Notes under the pieces: model-generated
Seen by the model: only the letters and a program-made list of their open reading frames with translations
What the model was told of the DNA's origin: nothing
The model's database searches: none
Shown here: piece by piece, positions 1-6,417 of the stretch
Position numbering within the stretch: the first letter of the stretch is position 1
How the letters are laid out: every line of letters starts with the position of its first letter
Position numbers and translations under genes: made by a program
From: JAJPXI01 sp045602885
GTDB taxonomy: Bacteria > Bacillota > Clostridia > Oscillospirales > Oscillospiraceae
DNA length: 11,292 nucleotides
Direction of reading: 5' to 3'
Assembly: GCA_045602885.1 (NCBI GenBank)
Contig: JAZSCJ010000067.1
Coordinates: forward strand, 1 to 11,292

Positions 1-334
1 CGTTGTGGCGGCAACGGCCCAGCACCTCCACCTTCTGGGGCACCAGCTCAATGTCGCCGGTGGGCAGCTTGGGATTCTTGCTGTCGCGCTCACGCACCGT
101 GCCGGTGACGGCCACGGTGGATTCCTTGTTGAGTTCCTTGAAGAGTTTCCACATCTCTTCGGTTTCCACTACCACCTGGGTGGTGCCGTAGAAATCACGC
201 AGGATGACAAAGGCAAAGTTCTGGCCGACTTCGCGGACATTCTCGATGAAACCGGCCAAGGTGACCGTCTGACCCACGTGTTCCATGCGCAGCTCGTTGC
301 AGGAGTGGGTACGGTAAGCGGTGTTCATAGTCAT
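1..334 (-). CDS. aspS: Aspartyl-tRNA synthetase, N-terminal part (cut by window edge)
   Basis: Class II aminoacyl-tRNA synthetase that charges tRNA-Asp in the cytoplasm. Only about the first 110 residues are present, because the gene continues beyond base 1. They form the N-terminal OB-fold anticodon-binding domain: the bacterial-type opening RTHSCNELR...HVGQTVTLAGF, the strand segment FAFVILRDFYGTTQVVVE, and the later PTGDIELVPQKVEVLG. The family usually has GGxIFIDLRDR where this protein has QNFAFVILRDF, a mild variation. Two in-frame ATGs compete (bases 334 and 328). I prefer 334 because GGAG lies 9 bases upstream of it, against 15 for the other. It follows hisS by about 55 bases with no terminator, matching the common Firmicute hisS-aspS operon. 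The catalytic motifs lie outside the window. Confidence 0.93.
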   Translation of the reverse strand, partial: MTMNTAYRTHSCNELRMEHVGQTVTLAGFIENVREVGQNFAFVILRDFYGTTQVVVETEEMWKLFKELNKESTVAVTGTVRERDSKNPKLPTGDIELVPQKVEVLGRCRHN

Positions 335-389
335 GAAAATCAACTCCGATTTGTATTATCTGGCGTAAATATAGCGGACGGTATTGGAA

Positions 390-1748
390 TTAACCCCGAA
401 TGGGTGCGCCGACGTTCTTTTCCGTAAGGCCGGCGGCCACCTGTGCGGCGGCCTGCTCGATGGACAGCAGGGTTTGCTCGCCGGTGGTCAGATCCTTCAG
501 CGCAACCTTGTTCTGGGCGATCTCGTCCTCGCCCAGCAAAACGGCGTAGGGGATGCCCAGCTTGTCGGCGTAGGATAGCTTTTGCTTGAACTTCTTCTGC
601 TCGGTGTGGATCTGGGTGCGGATACCGTGCTCACGCAGGGCGGTGGCGGCGGCGATGGCAGCCGACAGATCTTCCGTCATGGGCAGCACCAGCACATCGG
701 CCGGGGCGGTCAGCAGATCATCGTTGAGCAGCCCCTGGTCCTCCAGCACGAAGAACAGACGGGTCAAACCAATGGAAATTCCGACTCCGGGGAGTTGTTT
801 ATCGGTATAATATTCCGCTAAGTTATCATAACGGCCGCCGGAGCAGATGGAGCCGATCTCGGGATGGTCCAGCATGGTGGTTTCGTAGACCGTGCCGGTG
901 TAGTAGTCCAGACCACGGGCGATGGTCAGATCGACGGCAAAGTGTTCCTGGGGCACGCCGAAAGCGGCCAGGTATTTGACCACGGTGTTCAGCTCGGACA
1001 GACCCAGATCGAAGATCTCGTCCCGACCCTGGTAGCCGTTCAGAGCGTCAAGCACCTGGGCATTGCTGCCGGTGATGGCGATAAACTTCAAAATCTCATC
1101 GGCCTGCTGCTCGGTCAGTTCGATGCCCTCGCCCATGAGCAGGGCCTTGACCTTGTCAGAACCGATCTTGTCCAGCTTGTCCACGGTGCGCATGATGTCG
1201 CCCGACTTGTCGGTCAGCCCCAGCATGGAGTAAAAGCCGTTGAGAATTTTGCGGTTGTTGACCCGGATCTGGAACCGCTTGAGCCCCAGCGAGGAGAAGG
1301 CCTTGTAGATGATGGAGGGGATCTCGGCTTCGTTGGTGATGTCCAGCTTGCCGTCGCCGATGATGTCGATGTCGGCCTGATAGAACTCGCGGAAGCGGCC
1401 GCGCTGGGCGCGCTCGCCGCGGTAGACCTTGCCGATCTGGAAGCGGCGGAAGGGGAAGGTCAGCTCGCCGTAGTGCAGCGCCACGTACTTGGCCAGCGGC
1501 ACGGTCAGATCAAAGCGCAGGGACAGATCGGTGTCGCCCTTAGTGAAGCGGTAGATCTGCTTTTCGGTTTCGCCGCCGCCCTTGGCCAGCAGCACCTCGC
1601 TGGCCTCGATCAGCGGAGTGTCCAGCGGAGTAAAGCCGTACAGGGAATAGGTGCGGCGCAGCAGTTCCATGATGCGCTCCATCTGTACCTGTCGGGCGGG
1701 CAGAAGTTCCATAAAGCCGGAGAGGGTACGGGGTTTCATTTGAGCCAT
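390..1748 (-). CDS. hisS: Histidyl-tRNA synthetase
   Basis: Class II synthetase that ligates histidine to tRNA-His. The 452-residue protein is complete and slightly longer than the usual 420-430. Visible motifs: motif 2 around residues 109-126 (YRGERAQRGRFREFYQAD), the histidine-binding signature RGLDYYTG at 278-285, GGRYD at 304-308, the motif 3 region GVGISIGLTRL at 321-331, and a C-terminal anticodon-binding domain from about 350 (DVLVLPM). The ATG at 1748 has GAAAGGA about 10 bases upstream; a second in-frame ATG three codons later is less well placed. The gene sits only about 20 bases after the hairpin that follows mgsA, and I see no T-box leader, so it is probably expressed by read-through or from a promoter inside mgsA. 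aspS follows. Confidence 0.97.
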   Translation of the reverse strand: MAQMKPRTLSGFMELLPARQVQMERIMELLRRTYSLYGFTPLDTPLIEASEVLLAKGGGETEKQIYRFTKGDTDLSLRFDLTVPLAKYVALHYGELTFPFRRFQIGKVYRGERAQRGRFREFYQADIDIIGDGKLDITNEAEIPSIIYKAFSSLGLKRFQIRVNNRKILNGFYSMLGLTDKSGDIMRTVDKLDKIGSDKVKALLMGEGIELTEQQADEILKFIAITGSNAQVLDALNGYQGRDEIFDLGLSELNTVVKYLAAFGVPQEHFAVDLTIARGLDYYTGTVYETTMLDHPEIGSICSGGRYDNLAEYYTDKQLPGVGISIGLTRLFFVLEDQGLLNDDLLTAPADVLVLPMTEDLSAAIAAATALREHGIRTQIHTEQKKFKQKLSYADKLGIPYAVLLGEDEIAQNKVALKDLTTGEQTLLSIEQAAAQVAAGLTEKNVGAPIRG

Positions 1749-1767
1749 GCTGTTCAGATCCTTTCAG

Positions 1768-1801
1768 AAAAGCACCCCCGCGTCAAAAGCCGCGGGGGCG
1801 C
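1768..1801 (-). terminator. Hairpin terminator between mgsA and hisS
   Basis: On the minus strand, an 11-bp stem (one G-U pair) with an 8-base loop is followed by UUUUCU. The arms are 1772-1782 and 1791-1801. It starts about 24 bases after the mgsA stop and its U-run ends about 20 bases before the hisS ATG, leaving no room for a promoter after it. It is either a partial terminator that lowers hisS-aspS expression relative to minD-mgsA, or an attenuator for a promoter lying inside mgsA. The U-run is short, so termination may be incomplete. Confidence 0.72.
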
Positions 1802-1824
1802 AAATATGCAAATGGGGTGCGCAG

Positions 1825-2241
1825 TTATACTGCGAAGGGGGCCGTCTTGGGGTTGACGATCTCACGCCAATCCAGATCGCCCCGGGCCAGACCGTGGATC
1901 AGCATTTCCGCCGTGGCAACATTGGTTGCGAAGGGGACATTGTACTGGTCGCACAGACGGGTGATGTAGTGCAGGTCGGGATCCAGATCCATGGACTTGG
2001 GATCGGAGAAGAACAGCACCATATCGATTTCGTTGTAGGCGATGCGGGCGCCCACCTGCTGACTTCCGCCGTGGGCATGGGAGAGGAACAGATGGACGGG
2101 CAGACCGGTGGCCTCGGCCACCAGACGGCCGGTGGTATTGGTGGCACAGACCGTGTGCTTGGACAGAATGCCGCAGTAAGCGATGCAAAACTGCACCATC
2201 AACTCTTTTTTGTTGTCATGACTTAACAGGGCGATATTCAT
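1825..2241 (-). CDS. mgsA: Methylglyoxal synthase-like protein with altered active site
   Basis: MgsA enzymes convert dihydroxyacetone phosphate to methylglyoxal plus phosphate. At 138 residues this one matches the Bacillus family in length and aligns along its whole length. Conserved: HD at 8-9 with K12, the phosphate-binding ATNTTG at 33-38, S54, GG at 58-59 followed by QQVGARI, D80 (E. coli D91) and D89 (E. coli D101). However, the segment that normally reads SGPxGGDQQ is SHAHGGSQQ, so the catalytic-base aspartate (E. coli D71) is Ser60. The histidine before DPD (E. coli H98) is a leucine, with a one-residue deletion nearby. The codons are clear in the DNA. Fold and family are secure, but enzymatic activity is doubtful. 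It starts 22 bases after minD behind the strong site GGAGGAGG, so the two are almost certainly co-transcribed. A terminator follows. Confidence 0.85.
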   Translation of the reverse strand: MNIALLSHDNKKELMVQFCIAYCGILSKHTVCATNTTGRLVAEATGLPVHLFLSHAHGGSQQVGARIAYNEIDMVLFFSDPKSMDLDPDLHYITRLCDQYNVPFATNVATAEMLIHGLARGDLDWREIVNPKTAPFAV

Positions 2242-2263
2242 AACAAGGCTTCCTCCTCCGGAT

Positions 2264-3004
2264 TTATCGAATCTTCATTAAGGGGACACGCTGTCCCTGA
2301 ATACGCTTTGCAATGTTGAGACAGGCCAACGCCGCGCCTTTTCGGCTGGCCAACACCAAAGGTTGGCCGTTACCCAGCGCCAGCGAAACCTGGGGATCCT
2401 CGGGCACTACGCCCAGCAGAGGGAGACCGGCGGTATCCATGGCGTCATCAATGGTGGTGTGCAGCTGCTTGAGCAGCTTGGGCTGCACCCGGTTCATGAT
2501 CAGATGGATGGTGGACTGCGCGCTGCTCAGTTCCCCCACCGCCCGTTGGGCGTCACGCAGGGCAGAGGGATCGCTGTTGGAGACCACAATGGCCCGATCG
2601 GCGATGGATCCAGCCAGTTGAAAGCCCGAGCTGATCCCAGCCGGGGAATCAATGAAAATGTAGTCGTAGGCGGCCTTGACCGTTTCCACAAATTCCTGCA
2701 TATCCTCCGCGTCGATGCCGCCGGAGGGCAGACGCACCGGGGCGGTCAGCAGGGAGAGATTGGGGATGGTCGGATGCGCGGCCGCGCCGCGCTCCAGCGA
2801 GCAGCGACCCTGAGCCACATCGGTAAAGTCCATGACCACCTGTTCGCTCATACCCAGCGAGAGGTCAAGGTTACGCAGGCCAACGTCCATATCGACGCAG
2901 AGCACCCGATTGCCCATGGCGGCCAGACAGGAGGAGATGGCAGCGGTCAGCGTGGTCTTTCCGGTTCCGCCTTTGCCTGATGTGACCACGATTACCGTAC
3001 CCAT
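2264..3004 (-). CDS. minD: MinD-like ParA-family ATPase
   Basis: Deviant Walker A ATPase of the MinD/ParA group, 246 residues. MinD normally dimerises with ATP on the membrane and, with MinC, blocks septum formation away from mid-cell. Visible: the deviant Walker A SGKGGTGKTT at 9-18 with signature lysine K11, switch I region DMDVGLRNLDLSLG at about 38-51, Walker B YIFIDSPAG at about 115-123, and the MinD-type VVPEDPQVSLALGNGQPLV at about 199-217. The chain stops soon after NIAKRIQGQRVPLM, so the C-terminal amphipathic membrane-targeting helix of standard MinD (about 270 residues) is absent. No minC or minE lies beside it. A sigma-A type promoter lies upstream and GGGAGG sits 6 bases before the ATG. 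mgsA follows, as in clostridial min-rodA-mgsA clusters. It could be a MinD paralogue with another cargo. Confidence 0.88.
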   Translation of the reverse strand: MGTVIVVTSGKGGTGKTTLTAAISSCLAAMGNRVLCVDMDVGLRNLDLSLGMSEQVVMDFTDVAQGRCSLERGAAAHPTIPNLSLLTAPVRLPSGGIDAEDMQEFVETVKAAYDYIFIDSPAGISSGFQLAGSIADRAIVVSNSDPSALRDAQRAVGELSSAQSTIHLIMNRVQPKLLKQLHTTIDDAMDTAGLPLLGVVPEDPQVSLALGNGQPLVLASRKGAALACLNIAKRIQGQRVPLMKIR

Positions 3005-3064
3005 ACTGTCCCTCCCGGAGAAAACAGGAGCGTTTCCTGCATCTGAATGATCATAATTGTGGCA

Positions 3065-3093
3065 ATTATATCATGTTTCCACAAAGGTTTCAA
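3065..3093 (-). promoter_or_regulatory. Sigma-A type promoter of minD-mgsA
   Basis: On the minus strand, TTGAAA (3093-3088), a 17-base spacer, then TATAAT (3070-3065), preceded by TGA as in an extended -10 element. The predicted transcript start is near 3058, giving a leader of about 54 bases before the minD ATG. This is one of the two best promoter matches in the window. Confidence 0.85.
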
Positions 3094-3119
3094 CACTCTT
3101 TTGTGCAAATTGGTAAAAA

Positions 3120-3821
3120 TCACAGGGGATTCTTTTGGATTTTGGCCCATCGGCGGGGGTAGGTTTCCGGCGTGGGCGCAATTTTGTGCACCGGGACAAC
3201 CCGGTGGCACACCTGCGTGCCCGGAATGGTGTAGTCAAACCGCTTTTCCAGCCGGCCGCCCAGCTTGGAAATGGCGCTGCCGGCGGCCTCCACCTCGTCG
3301 CCGCTGTCTACCGATTTCATGGCCAGAAACCGTCCGTCCTGTTTGACATAGGGCAGACAGATTTCGCTCAAGGTGTTCATGGAAGCGACGGCCCGGGCGG
3401 TGGCGAAATCAAACTGTGCCCGGAAGTTGGGGTCGTGGGCGGCCTCCTCGGCCCGGGCGTGGACAAAGCGCACGCCATCCAGACCCAGCTCGGTGCAAAC
3501 CTCCTGCAGCCAGTTCAGCCGCTTTTCCAGACTGTCCAACAGGGTCAGCTGCAGGGAAGGCACCAGAATTTTCAAGACCATACCGGGAAAACCTGCGCCG
3601 GTGCCCACGTCGATGAGCGTTTTGTCGGTTAAATCCACACAGCCCAGCAGAGCGGCGCAGTCCAGCATATGCAGCTGCGCCACCTGGTCGGGTTGGGTAA
3701 TGGCGGTCAGGTTCATGACCTGGTTCTTTTCGATCAGCATTTGGCCGTAACGGGCCAGAAGGGGAGCTTTTGCGGGATCCAGACCCAGTTGGGCCAGACC
3801 TTGTGCGATCAATGCTTCCAT
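3120..3821 (-). CDS. rsmG: 16S rRNA (guanine-N7) methyltransferase RsmG (GidB)
   Basis: S-adenosylmethionine-dependent enzyme that methylates N7 of a guanine in the 530 loop of 16S rRNA (G527 in E. coli numbering). The 233-residue product is close to the usual length of about 239. Visible motifs: MNLTAI at about 36-41, the SAM-binding glycine loop LIDVGTGAGFPG at about 69-80, HARAEE at about 121-126, FATARAVA at about 139-146, and FLAMK near 165-169. The open frame extends 29 codons further upstream, but I chose the ATG at 3821. GidB homology starts there, it has GGTGGTG about 7 bases before it, and the extension would run through the small membrane gene. That gene ends 5 bases before this start, suggesting coupled translation. 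In Bacillus rsmG also sits beside noc-soj-spo0J. No terminator hairpin is visible after it. Confidence 0.94.
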   Translation of the reverse strand: MEALIAQGLAQLGLDPAKAPLLARYGQMLIEKNQVMNLTAITQPDQVAQLHMLDCAALLGCVDLTDKTLIDVGTGAGFPGMVLKILVPSLQLTLLDSLEKRLNWLQEVCTELGLDGVRFVHARAEEAAHDPNFRAQFDFATARAVASMNTLSEICLPYVKQDGRFLAMKSVDSGDEVEAAGSAISKLGGRLEKRFDYTIPGTQVCHRVVPVHKIAPTPETYPRRWAKIQKNPL

Positions 3822-3826
3822 AGCCG

Positions 3827-4003
3827 TCACCACCAAAGGATCGCCCCGGTGGCGATGGAATAGGTGTACATGAGAACCAGCAAAACCATGAAGATCACTC
3901 CGATCCATGCGGCAACACGCTTGCCGCGGGAGGCGGGAGTGTAAGACGGCTTAGGGGTCTCCTGCTGCGCAGGGGTCAGACCGTCCTTGTTTTCCTCGTT
4001 CAT
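3827..4003 (-). CDS. Small single-span membrane protein, function unknown
   Basis: A 58-residue frame. Its ATG overlaps the mscL stop codon (ATGA at 4000-4003) and its TGA ends 5 bases before the rsmG ATG, so the gene packing argues strongly for real translation. The first 30 residues are polar with several prolines and end in the basic stretch SRGKRV. A hydrophobic helix of about 20 residues follows (starting AAWIGVIFMVLLVLMY), and the tail ATGAILWW is short. The positive-inside rule predicts an N-terminus in the cytoplasm. I recognise no family. Its position could link it to the channel MscL or simply to operon coupling of rsmG. Confidence 0.8.
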   Translation of the reverse strand: MNEENKDGLTPAQQETPKPSYTPASRGKRVAAWIGVIFMVLLVLMYTYSIATGAILWW

Positions 4004-4440
4004 CAGCTGTTTTTCTCCTTCAACAGATCACGAATCTCGGTGAGCAGTTTTTCCTCGGCGGAGGGTTCGGGGGGAGCGGGCTCTTCCTCGGGCTCTTCTT
4101 CCTTTTTGCGGTGCAGGGCGTTCAGGGCCTTGACCAAGCAGAACACGGCAAAGGCGATGATGATGAAGTCCAGAACGATGGCGATGAGATTGCCGTAGTT
4201 GACCGACACGGCGGCGGCAAGCTCCACGCCCTCGGCATCCAGCACAGCTTCTTTGAGCACCCATTTCCATTCGCTGAAGTTGATGCCGCCGGTCAGCATG
4301 GAGATCAAAGGCATGATGATGTCGTTGACGATGGAAGTGGTGATCTTACCAAATGCGCCGCCAATGACCACGCCGACGGCCAGATCGATCACATTGCCGC
4401 GCATGGCAAAGGTCTTGAATTCAGAAAAGAACTTTTTCAT
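4003..4440 (-). CDS. mscL: Large-conductance mechanosensitive channel MscL
   Basis: Homopentameric inner-membrane channel that opens under membrane tension to release solutes during hypo-osmotic shock. The 145-residue protein has the classic start MKKFFSEFKTFAMRGNVIDLAVGVVIGGAFGKI... (shown here in part: FKTFAMRGNVIDLAVGVVIG, residues 8-27), which carries the N-terminal amphipathic helix and the glycine- and alanine-rich pore helix. A periplasmic loop runs from about 46 to 80, the second transmembrane helix from about 82 to 105, then a very acidic proline/glutamate linker at 113-130 and the C-terminal bundling helix LLTEIRDLLKEK. TAGGAGGT upstream of the ATG is a near-perfect ribosome binding site. 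It lies 48 bases after serS and overlaps the next small gene by 4 bases. Confidence 0.96.
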   Translation of the reverse strand: MKKFFSEFKTFAMRGNVIDLAVGVVIGGAFGKITTSIVNDIIMPLISMLTGGINFSEWKWVLKEAVLDAEGVELAAAVSVNYGNLIAIVLDFIIIAFAVFCLVKALNALHRKKEEEPEEEPAPPEPSAEEKLLTEIRDLLKEKNS

Positions 4441-4488
4441 TTCGGATAACCTCCTAAAATATGGCTGTTTCTATTTTTGCCCGGAGAG

Positions 4489-5808
4489 TTACTGCTTGGG
4501 GGTCAAAACTTCCTTTCCCCCCATGTACGGTTGCAGGACGGCGGGGATGGCTACGCTGCCGTCGGCGCGCAGATTGTTTTCCAAAAAGGCGATGAGCATA
4601 CGAGGGGGAGCCACCACGGTATTGTTGAGGGTGTGGGGCAGATACATCTTGCCGTCGGTGCCCTTGACGCGCATCTTCAGCCGGCGTGCCTGGGCGTCGC
4701 CCAAATTGGAGCAGGAGCAGACCTCGAAGTACTTCTGCTGACGGGGAGACCAGGCTTCGATATCGCAGGACTTAACCTTCAGATCGGCCAGGTCGCCCGA
4801 GCAGCACTCCAGCTGACGCACGGGGATGTCCAGAGAGCGGAACAGCTCCACGCTGTAGCGCCACATCTTTTCGTACCAGTCCATGGAGTCCTCGGGCTTG
4901 CAGACCACGATCATTTCCTGCTTTTCAAACTGGTGGATGCGGTAGACGCCGCGCTCCTCAATACCGTGGGCGCCCTTCTCCTTGCGGAAGCAGGGGGAGT
5001 AAGAGGTCAGCGTCTGGGGCAGGGACTCCTCGGGAATGATCTGGTCAATAAATTTGCCGATCATGGAGTGCTCGGAGGTGCCGATCAAATACAGATCCTC
5101 GCCCTCGATCTTATACATCATGGCATCCATGTCCGACTGGCTCATGACGCCTTCCACCACGTTGCCGTGGATCATGAAGGGGGGGATGCAGTAGGTGAAG
5201 CCCTTGTCGATCATGAAATCGCGGGCGTAAGTCAGCACAGCCGAGTGCAGACGGGCGATGTCGCCCAGCAGGTAATAGAAGCCGGAGCCGGACACGCGGC
5301 CGGCGCTGTCCATGTCGATGCCGTTGAAGGACTCCATGATCTCGGTGTGATAGGGAACAGGGAAGTCGGGGGTGGTGGCTTCGCCGAACCGCTCGACCTC
5401 CACGTTGAACTCATCGCTTTCGCCGATGGGCACCGAGGGGTCAATGATGTTAGGGATGAGCAGCAGCACGCGGCGCAGCTCCACGGCCAGCTCGGCCTCC
5501 CGGGCCTCCAGCTGGGACAGACGCTCGTCGTTGGCCTTGACGGCGGCCATGTTGGCGTCGATCTGTGCCTGGATGGCATCCTTTTCTGCGCCCTCGGCCT
5601 TCTTCAGCTGGCCGAACAGCGGGCCGTTGGCCTTGGACAGCGCATTGCGTGCCGTGCGCAGATCTTGTGCCTCCTGGATGGTGTCGCGGTTTTCCTTGTC
5701 CAGAGCGATGGCTTCGTCCACCAGGGGCAGCTTGGCGTCCTGGAACTTCTTGCGGATGTTTTCTTTGACCAGTTCGGGGTTCTCGCGGATAAAACGAATG
5801 TCGAGCAT
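4489..5808 (-). CDS. serS: Seryl-tRNA synthetase
   Basis: Class II synthetase charging tRNA-Ser (and tRNA-Sec where present). The product is complete at 439 residues. It has an N-terminal coiled-coil arm that contacts the long variable arm of the tRNA (about 30-110), the TSE serine-binding loop at 244-246, motif 2 at 273-299 (CFRKEKGAHG...RIHQFEKQE), CCSGDLADLKVKSCDIEAW at about 335-353, and motif 3 with NNTVVAPPR at 395-403. Motif 3 resembles the Thermus-type NNTALATPR more than the E. coli NGSGLAVGR. AAGGAG lies about 8 bases before the ATG. A parS site sits about 40 bases upstream, in the gap to the previous gene. I see no T-box leader or separate promoter, so it probably belongs to the spo0J transcript. 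Confidence 0.97.
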   Translation of the reverse strand: MLDIRFIRENPELVKENIRKKFQDAKLPLVDEAIALDKENRDTIQEAQDLRTARNALSKANGPLFGQLKKAEGAEKDAIQAQIDANMAAVKANDERLSQLEAREAELAVELRRVLLLIPNIIDPSVPIGESDEFNVEVERFGEATTPDFPVPYHTEIMESFNGIDMDSAGRVSGSGFYYLLGDIARLHSAVLTYARDFMIDKGFTYCIPPFMIHGNVVEGVMSQSDMDAMMYKIEGEDLYLIGTSEHSMIGKFIDQIIPEESLPQTLTSYSPCFRKEKGAHGIEERGVYRIHQFEKQEMIVVCKPEDSMDWYEKMWRYSVELFRSLDIPVRQLECCSGDLADLKVKSCDIEAWSPRQQKYFEVCSCSNLGDAQARRLKMRVKGTDGKMYLPHTLNNTVVAPPRMLIAFLENNLRADGSVAIPAVLQPYMGGKEVLTPKQ

Positions 5809-5847
5809 AATGAACTCTCCTTGATAATCGTGTTTTGTTGGCGTGGA

Positions 5848-5863
5848 TGTTTCACGTGAAACA
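5848..5863. other. parS: parS centromere site 1
   Basis: TGTTTCACGTGAAACA, a perfect 16-bp palindrome identical to the Bacillus-type parS consensus bound by Spo0J/ParB. It lies between the bitopic protein gene (stop at 5866) and serS. Unlike the other two sites it has no copy of the repeat family beside it. Confidence 0.95.
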
Positions 5864-5865
5864 TA

Positions 5866-6417
5866 TCACGCGATGCCGTTGGGGAACAGGGCGGAAACGA
5901 TGGCGTTGTAAGTGTCCGCCGGAGCTTGGGCGTCGTTGCCCTCATACGTGTGCAGCGGTGCGGTGGGCAGATACGCCGGCAGGCCGTTGGCCTCAAATTC
6001 CTGAATCATGGTCCGGGCTGCCCGGTAATACTGGGTTTGGTAAAGACTCTGGATCTCGCGCAGCCAGTCCATGGCACACAGGGCGGCGGCGTTGGACTGC
6101 TGGCTTTCCGTATAGGTGGTATCCAACGAGTCGTAGGAGGCTTGCAAGTCAAGCAGCTGGGTTTGCAGGGAATCATTTTCCGCCGCCAGTTGGTCGCGCT
6201 GGTCGATCAGATTTCCCAGAGTTTGCACGGCAGAGTTGGAGGTTTGCTGCAAATCATTCATGGCATCTTGATTGATTCGCTGCTGCATGAAGAAGGACAG
6301 CAAAAGCAAAAAGAAGGCGGCGGCGAACAGGATGATCAGATAGGTGGTCACCGGGCGCGCGCCGCTGGGCTTGGCCCGGTCAGCCTGGTGCTGAAGGTTC
6401 TGTGTTTCTTCGCTCAC
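5866..6417 (-). CDS. Bitopic membrane protein with extracytoplasmic coiled coil, function unknown
   Basis: A 183-residue protein in three parts: a polar cytoplasmic N-terminus (1-22), one strongly hydrophobic transmembrane helix (about 23-44), and an outside region with a long glutamine- and leucine-rich coiled coil (about 48-105). The C-terminal helical part is rich in aromatic residues (starting WLREIQSLYQ at 118) and ends in a proline-containing tail. The overall plan resembles divisome or elongasome helper proteins such as FtsL/DivIC or MreC, but I see no sequence signature of those families. Translation starts at a GTG whose TGA overlap is shared with the spo0J stop (GTGA), with GGGAGGT 8 bases upstream, so it is translationally coupled to Spo0J. 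That coupling suggests a link between segregation and the cell envelope. Confidence 0.85.
   Translation of the reverse strand: MSEETQNLQHQADRAKPSGARPVTTYLIILFAAAFFLLLLSFFMQQRINQDAMNDLQQTSNSAVQTLGNLIDQRDQLAAENDSLQTQLLDLQASYDSLDTTYTESQQSNAAALCAMDWLREIQSLYQTQYYRAARTMIQEFEANGLPAYLPTAPLHTYEGNDAQAPADTYNAIVSALFPNGIA

Noticed and set aside
1749..1824. T-box riboswitch upstream of hisS
   Set aside because: The whole mgsA-hisS gap is 76 bases and filled by the hairpin; no T-box core sequence or specifier stem is visible. None is seen before serS either.
4477..5859. Long plus-strand open frame of 460 codons antisense to serS
   Set aside because: It mirrors the serS reading frame in a G+C-rich gene, has low-complexity composition and no ribosome site; serS motifs on the minus strand are decisive. 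The same applies to plus-strand frames at 864-1856 (over hisS) and 8049-9722 (over soj and the lipase gene).
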